Below the pieces are notes generated by a model. It worked only from the letters and a program-made list of their open reading frames with translations, searched no databases and was not told where the DNA came from. A stretch of DNA of 64,000 bases, from positions 1 to 64,000 of the forward strand of contig AZLU01000162.1 of the NCBI GenBank assembly GCA_002224055.1, written 5' to 3'. Below, in pieces: positions 58,422 through 64,000 of the stretch (positions are counted from its first letter, which is position 1; each line of letters opens with the position of its first letter). The position numbers and the translations under genes are program-made. The DNA comes from Pezizomycotina sp. ARF18. Its lineage: Eukaryota; Ascomycota.

Positions 58422-60096
58422 TCATTTCTTCCACCCATAAGTAGCGTCCAAGCGACTTTGCAAGTGCTCAGCTGCAGTAATCACTTTGCCATTGCTTTCC
58501 TCTCTGGCTCCGGCACCGCGCTTGCTAACTTTCTCCTTTACGACCTCGCTGGGTACCGGCACCAGTAGGGCATCGTTCAGCGGGTGGCAGAAGTACGCCA
58601 TCGAGTAACGATCGTTACCTCCCTTTCGGGCGGATGCCGGGAAGATCACCCGGTGGACGGTGGATTTTAGTAGGCTGCCGGTCCAGTAGGACATTAGATC
58701 GCTGTTTGGATATTAGCTACTTAATTCAGATTCAAAAGATGTATAATATGAAGGAAGGCTTTACCTATGTTTATCAGAATTGGCGGTGGTCTGGATGTGT
58801 CGATGGAGCTGGGGTGGACGGGACGGGGGACCATCCCTTCGAGAGGATCTCGAGACCTTCTTGACCGGGTCGCTGGAATAGGAGGGTTAAGCTCCCGTAA
58901 TCGCTGTAGGCGAGGGAATACAGAGGTAAGCTAATTGATAGTGCAACAATTGCTTTTTTATATTTCGAAAATCATACCTGTGAGCTCCAGCTCGAACGTC
59001 AACTTCCGGGATATAGTCAGCTCCTTCGGGAATTGCTGGATACTAAGAAAGGCAAGGACGATAAGCTACTTTTCGTTTTCAAGTGATAGCAATGTTGAAG
59101 CGGGCTATATACGTATAGTAAACGTAGAATCGTCCCCGATTCTCCTTTCAATTCATCGTGTCTCGATGAGAACCAATCTTTTCCGCCCTCTTTTTCGTCT
59201 ACCTGTGTACGAGGTCAGTATGAGATAACAAAAAAACGCTAGCTGGTGATGGAACAAGATTGCCTTCAACCCCAATGCGAAAAGCTGAAGAAGCCTTATG
59301 CACAAGTCGTGACATTCTTTGAAGAAGCCCGCCAGCTCAGATTCGTAATTGACGAGCAGTGGTGGTATCGGCTGTTGTGCTTCCCCATCTTGAACTCTCC
59401 AAAATTCATGGCTCTACAGCAGGAGCATTACTCCATGTTAGTAGATATTACTGTCGAGCGAGATTCTACATCTTAAAACTAAACAACGTCTTAACTCACT
59501 CTTTGAAATCGCCCCTCTGAAGCGATAGTTAGCACACGAGGCATATATATCGTAAATTTAGATGTACAATTTGAAATACTAGATTCACTTACCCTTTGCT
59601 TTTCCGGATCTAAGGTTTCCGAATGCATTGAGCTCCATCCTCTGTTCTATATTTCCCTTAGTACAGAGACCGACCAAAGAAGATTGGTACGATATTGCAC
59701 CAGCAAATTCAAAGGAATTGTATCTGTAAGGACTAATCGAAGATTCGGTGTACAGAATGAATGATACCTTCTCATGATGGCGCATTTGGCCTTTTCATCC
59801 TTGGGCAGGGCAAAGAATTCTTTGGACTAACGCACCATTCAAGCCAAAGACACAAGTGAAGAGTTAGCTAACGTTATCCACTAAAAGGTCAAATTTCCCT
59901 TTTGTTTTGTTCTGAAGCAGCTTCTAGCTACTCACAATCTCGAACATGCACTCTACATCTTTATACTTCAAATTCGTGCTCTCGAACTCAATGAAGACGA
60001 ATCCATGGGTCCCCGCAGCATCGACGAGCTGCTCGGCGACCTCCGATGTGAAGTTTGAGATATTTATAACGGGAATTGGGTACTTTCAGACGTCAT
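58422..60096 (-). CDS. 2-oxoglutarate/Fe(II) oxygenase, isopenicillin-N-synthase-like
   Basis: A non-haem iron dioxygenase of the DIOX_N/2OG-FeII_Oxy family; the substrate is unknown. The N-terminal block reads VINISNFTSEVAEQLVDAAG and THGFVFIEFE. The iron-binding HxD is split by an intron: GAH|SDYGSLTLLFQRPGQEG (about 59000 and 58900). The second histidine lies in LLKSTVHRVIFP (about 58655), and the 2OG-binding RxS is in RYSMAYFCHP. The C-terminus ends ATYGWKK at 58422. Several introns interrupt the gene. The start at 60096 (MTSESTQFP) requires one extra C at GGG 60071-60073 to enter the conserved frame. It stands alone next to housekeeping genes, with no biosynthetic cluster around it, so a role in specialised metabolism is not supported by context. 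Confidence 0.8.
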
Positions 60097-61053
60097 TGTG
60101 CTTCTAGTATCAACAGGGTTTTGGATCAGACAAAAGTAATTCTAGAAATATTTGAATATATACAATTATCGATTGTTTGGAGAATTTAGTATATATATAA
60201 ACAATGAAACAATGAAACAATTAGTAATGTACAATATCATACATATATCCTGGTGTTTTGATCTCCGATTGAAGTCATAGTGGATGTGGATGGCCGCTTG
60301 TCTCAGACTAGTAGTGCTACTACTAGCTATCTCTGGATCTCTGACACGGTTATCTACCTGTAGGCGGAATTTTCCGTTCCCAGCAGAAACCACCAGCAGC
60401 ACTTGCGCTAAAAAAAAAAAAAAAAAAATCCCACGAGCCTTTTTTTTTAAAAAAAAAAAACGAGGTTAAAAAAAAAAAAGAAGGGACCTAAAGAGAAAGA
60501 AAGAAGAAAAAGAACGCAATTTTTTTTTTTTTTTTTTTTTTTGATTTTAGCCTCTGCTAATAAGGATTTCTTTCTATTTTTCTATCGTATCCCTTTTGAG
60601 CTTCCATTACAGTAGCAGACCGCCAACCCCTCGTCAAAAACGAGACCTCCCACAACACACGACAAGGGCACGAAGGAAGGCCAAACAGGAGCAGAAGTAG
60701 CAGGGCTCTGGCAGCAACATCAGCGGATTAACGGATAAGAAGAAAAGTTGGACGCATCTTGGAGCAACAGTCTTTACGGCAATTTATTGTTTTGGATTTG
60801 GACAATTGGATATTAGTGATCCGTTAAGCCTTCATCTGCGCAAATGCCAGGCACCAGGAACTCTACGCCCCTCTCCATTGGCGGTTCAGGTTCGTGTTTT
60901 CTCCAACCTACCCTACCTACCTTACCCTCCAATTCTACTTTTTATAGCTCAACTGGCCCAACTGTCGAAGAAGAACACTACACTACAGAGATCCTCTTTC
61001 ACTTCACAATAGTAGAAGGTCTATCGTTTTACTGACTCGCAAGCTATTCTAAC
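60097..61053. promoter_or_regulatory. Divergent intergenic region oxygenase/MKT1
   Basis: About 950 bases between divergent starts, with dense homopolymers at 60411-60480 and T23 at 60520-60542. The segment 60590-61050 is less AT-rich and probably holds the MKT1 5' leader; an open frame at 60844-61035 is not recognisable. Confidence 0.4.
60520..60542. repeat. Poly-T tract (T23)
   Basis: A run of T in the divergent spacer upstream of MKT1. Confidence 0.85.
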
Positions 61054-63591
61054 ATGGACAATTTAGTCAAGAGCTTCGAATCGTGGTCCAATAACCGGCT
61101 CCAGACACTCCCCGTCAGCGTCCTAAAGGATTCAGTCTTGGGTATCGATGGGGGAAACTATTTGAAGAAGATTTTGGAAACTCACCCTACGAGGGAGCCC
61201 CTCGTACCAGCACTGGGAGGTTTTCCGTTCAGTCTCCGCGCCAACGTCGTAAACGATCTCGAGCACTGGAAGCAAGCTGGCATCAAACCACTGTTCATCT
61301 TCAGCGGCATAAGACCCGCTAGGACCGACAAGCCGTTTTCCGTACCGGATGAAAGCCCGAAGATCCGCGCCAGTGCCTGGCAGCTGTACGACAATGGCCA
61401 TGCTTCACAGGCCGTTGAGACATTTGGAGATTCGGGTAATTCAAACATCTTCATTGCTGAAATGCTTCGCCGCGCGCAAATTTGTCATTGAATCTTATAA
61501 AATTTCCCTTCAATCCTACCACAAGATGGATAGACATTTGGCGACACAGTCTACTGTACTGACATTCAATCCGCAGGTAATATTCCGCCGAATGAGGCCT
61601 TTAGTTTGTTATGAAGATTTTGCAAGAGCACAACGTAGATTTCTTCGTGTCGCCCTATTCGTCTTGGGCACAGGTAAATAGCCGCCGTATTCAAGTTTAC
61701 TTATGGGTCGCAGGAGAAGATCAGTTTTTAACACATATTTTGCTTCCTTTCAGCTCGTATACTTGGAGAAGCATCCGAAGCAGCTCATTGACGCGATATA
61801 CGGACCCGTCGAAGTCTTTTTCTACGAGGTAGAGAAGGTTATTACTGGCTTCAATTTTTCTAAGGGAACTTTTCTTGCCTCAACAAAAAGGCTATCATGC
61901 AAGATCTCGGCGGCTTGAATCACGAGCAATTCATTGACGCCTGCATCCTTTCTGGATTTGACCTTTGTCATACCTTCCCGATCCTGGACCCCAATTCAAC
62001 GTTCCTGTTTAAGAACTCCCTCGACATGTTGAAATCGTTTCGCACGGTCCGGCAATAGTCAACCAATACTTTGAGTCCCCCTCAGTTAGGGACTCTGGGT
62101 ACTTAGACAAATATCGAAGGGCAAGATGTGCTATAAAATACCATGTCATCATGACGGACGACGGAAAGGTGGAGGCATTGACCGAAACTGATGTTCCCAG
62201 CGACATCCACGAGTTCATCGGCCAAAGGCTCCCCGAGGAGCTCTATTTCTACCTCTCCAAGGGAACTATTGGCCCTCAAGTTCTCGACATGCTTGTGTCT
62301 GGAGAAATCGTCGAGTTACCACCCCTTGACAATGGAGAGGGGAGGAATACCGACGATTCCTGGATAGTTTACAACCTATGCGGACCCAAGCTCTCTCGCT
62401 GCTTGCCCAGCCGCTGCACCGTTTTTGGCTTAACAAGTCGGTGAATGTCATTTACTGGTTTGATAAGAACAACCCCAGGAAGATCGCTCATAAGGATCTT
62501 AACCCGCTCCCGTATGACTATACAAATTCCTGGAATGTAAAAGAAACCACCTTCGCCAGCCAGCTAACGGACACGGTATTTCCTCTCATTCCTTATAAGC
62601 TCTTTTGGATGTTGATAAATGTATACTGACAGCCAGAAACAAGAAACTTGCACCTCGCCATGCTGTAGACATAGCGTTCGCTATCAAGTCACTGGCTGAT
62701 CCTGCCTTCGCCTCAAAGACCATAAGAACAAAGGACCCTGAAAATGTTTGGCTCCTTCTCATTACTTGTTTTCCGCGAGACGCGCAATAATCTGGTTCTA
62801 ACGTAGTGTCACAGCAACTCAAATCTACCAATGAAGTTACGGTCAATACCATGTGGAGGTTCCTGCAACTGAGAAGCTTTGTTTCCGCAGAGCATACATT
62901 GACGCCGTGGGGCAAGGTCTTGAATGCGGCGCTGTCTGCTCTCAACCCTGAGGATCACCTCGAAGAGGCCTGTTACCTAGGAATTGAGCTCCTACGTTTC
63001 AAGGTCATCAAGGCCAGCGATCTTCGCACGTACTTAGGCGAAGCCTGAAGAACCTCGTGGAAATGGTCCTCGTTTCCTTGCTCATGAACGACGATGCCGA
63101 TCGAGACGATAGGAACGACTGGTCACAGCTGGGATTAATGTATGATACCTTTCTACCTGAGGACCCCGAGTTTTCCGCACCGATTTCAATATAGCTAACC
63201 TCTTTTCGCATAGGCTACCATTTACGGACGAGGTCAACGCCGCTTTGGGTATCGCCGTCAAGACTTACCTGGACGAACTCTCCAACGACACGAATCCGCG
63301 CCGTCGAGGAGACCAAGGAGAGAGTTAAAGAGGAAATCCCTCGTATGTTTTCGCAATCTATAGACGTCCTGGCGGACATACAATTGGCATTCAGGCTATG
63401 GGATGCGGTACGTAACATTTCTCTTCCTCCTCCCCACCTTAGGTGATTTTAGTAGCGTTTGATCATTGATGTTCTAACAATATTCTCTCTCACAGATCAT
63501 CGTCGGTATCAAACAAGCGCAGAAGGATAACCTGGTTCACGACTCGAATAAATTCATGGAAGCGGATAAATGGCTTACCCCCAGGAGATGA
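61054..63591 (+). CDS. MKT1: MKT1, XPG/FEN-like post-transcriptional regulator (frame-broken)
   Basis: A homologue of yeast Mkt1, which binds Pbp1 and acts post-transcriptionally; it has an XPG-type nuclease fold thought to be inactive. The N-terminal XPG-like part reads MDNLVKSFESWSNNRLQTLP, SVLGIDGGNYLKKILE and WKQAGIKPLFIFSGIRP. The internal XPG region has HNVDFFVSPYSSWAQ, the intron 61674-61753, and LVYLEKHPKQLIDAIYGPVE. Then come GGLNHEQFIDACILSGFDLC and, in the C-terminal MKT1 domains, VPSDIHEFIGQRLPEELYFY and LEEACYLGIELLRFKVIKAS. A last intron (63408-63495) precedes KWLTPRR and the stop at 63589-63591. Breaks include about 61465, 61885 (A5 for A6), 62040, 62390, 62610, 62785, 63045 and 63290. 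The length without breaks, about 750-800 residues, suits the family. Confidence 0.92.
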
Positions 63592-63809
63592 TATTTGGGG
63601 CCCTTAAAGAGATAACAATTTCGGGGGAGTTTCGTTTTATTTATATCTTTCTTGGTGTGTTATGTGGAGATCAACTTTATTGTAAAAATGGTTTATGAGG
63701 CATCATTAATACTCTTGTGTACTTTTGAGAGTCATATATCGAACCCTAGTCTTGTTTTCTATCTTAGGTCGTCGATATATGAGAAATATAAGTTATTCAC
63801 TTTCTGTTT

Positions 63810-63844
<35 letters not shown>

Positions 63845-64000
63845 GATAATTACATTAATTTTCCTATTTCATTACTTTTTTTGGGGGAGTTTATATTTTT
63901 ATTTTTCTATTATACATATTGCATTATATATTATTTTGCTTCTTGGTATATTTAGGGTATCATTGCCGTCGTATCTTAATACTGTACAGATATTCATCAT
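63592..64000. other. MKT1 3' flank
   Basis: T-rich sequence to the window edge with a TTTC microsatellite (63807-63844). No gene is supported. Confidence 0.5.
63807..63844. repeat. (TTTC)n microsatellite
   Basis: About nine copies of TTTC downstream of MKT1. Confidence 0.92.

Noticed and set aside
1-64000. A mobile element, secondary-metabolite cluster or defence system
   Set aside because: No transposase, integrase, terminal repeats, synthase genes or other hallmark was seen; the recognised genes are ordinary housekeeping genes.

Overview
The window looks like nuclear DNA of a filamentous ascomycete (Pezizomycotina). Genes carry several short GT-AG introns (mostly 60-140 nt, often with a CTAAC/CTGAC-like branch point). 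They lie on both strands without operons, and exons are more GC-rich than the AT-rich, homopolymer-laden spacers. A MUB1/SamB MYND protein, an HTF1-type homeobox regulator and a fungal PTM1 protein support this. I cannot place it to class. I recognised no retroelement, virus-like element, DNA transposon, CRISPR array or secondary-metabolite cluster.

Layout. 1.4-16 kb is gene-dense: a GTPBP1-type GTPase (+), then mitochondrial ribosomal protein uL4m (-) diverging from mL38 (+), mitochondrial inner membrane protease IMP1 (-) diverging from replication protein A subunit RFA3 (+), a degenerate tRNA-like sequence, ribonucleotide reductase small subunit RNR2 (+) and a DUF1308 protein (+). 16.5-25.4 kb holds PTM1 (-), the mitochondrial PGP phosphatase GEP4 (+) and a homeobox regulator (-). 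25.4-36.1 kb is a 10.7 kb gene-poor stretch upstream of the homeobox gene. 36.1-41.4 kb is a DNF3-type P4-ATPase (-), separated by another 6.6 kb gene-poor stretch from the divergent MUB1/SamB gene (+, 48-49.8 kb). 51.9-63.6 kb holds TFIIE-beta (+), two tandem class II tRNA-like genes (+), SWD2 (-), the OAC1 mitochondrial carrier (+), a 2-oxoglutarate/Fe(II) oxygenase (-) and MKT1 (+).

The genes do not form one pathway. There is a loose run of mitochondrial genes (uL4m, mL38, IMP1, later GEP4 and OAC1). RFA3 and RNR2, both needed for DNA synthesis, lie about 2.5 kb apart; RNR2 has ACGCGT (MCB-like) sites upstream and, unusually, inside its second intron.

Main caution. At least twelve housekeeping genes have reading frames broken by one-base gains or losses, most at short homopolymers (RNR2, MUB1, MKT1, uL4m, DUF1308, GTPBP1 and others). 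RFA3, GEP4 and PTM1 read cleanly over several exons. Because several broken genes are normally essential, I read the breaks mainly as residual consensus-sequence indels, not as pseudogenes. Start, stop and exon limits of the broken genes are therefore approximate. I saw no convincing new biological system. The best leads are the odd tandem tRNA-like pair, the intronic MCB-like sites of RNR2, and an unrecognised possible exon at 42.5 kb.
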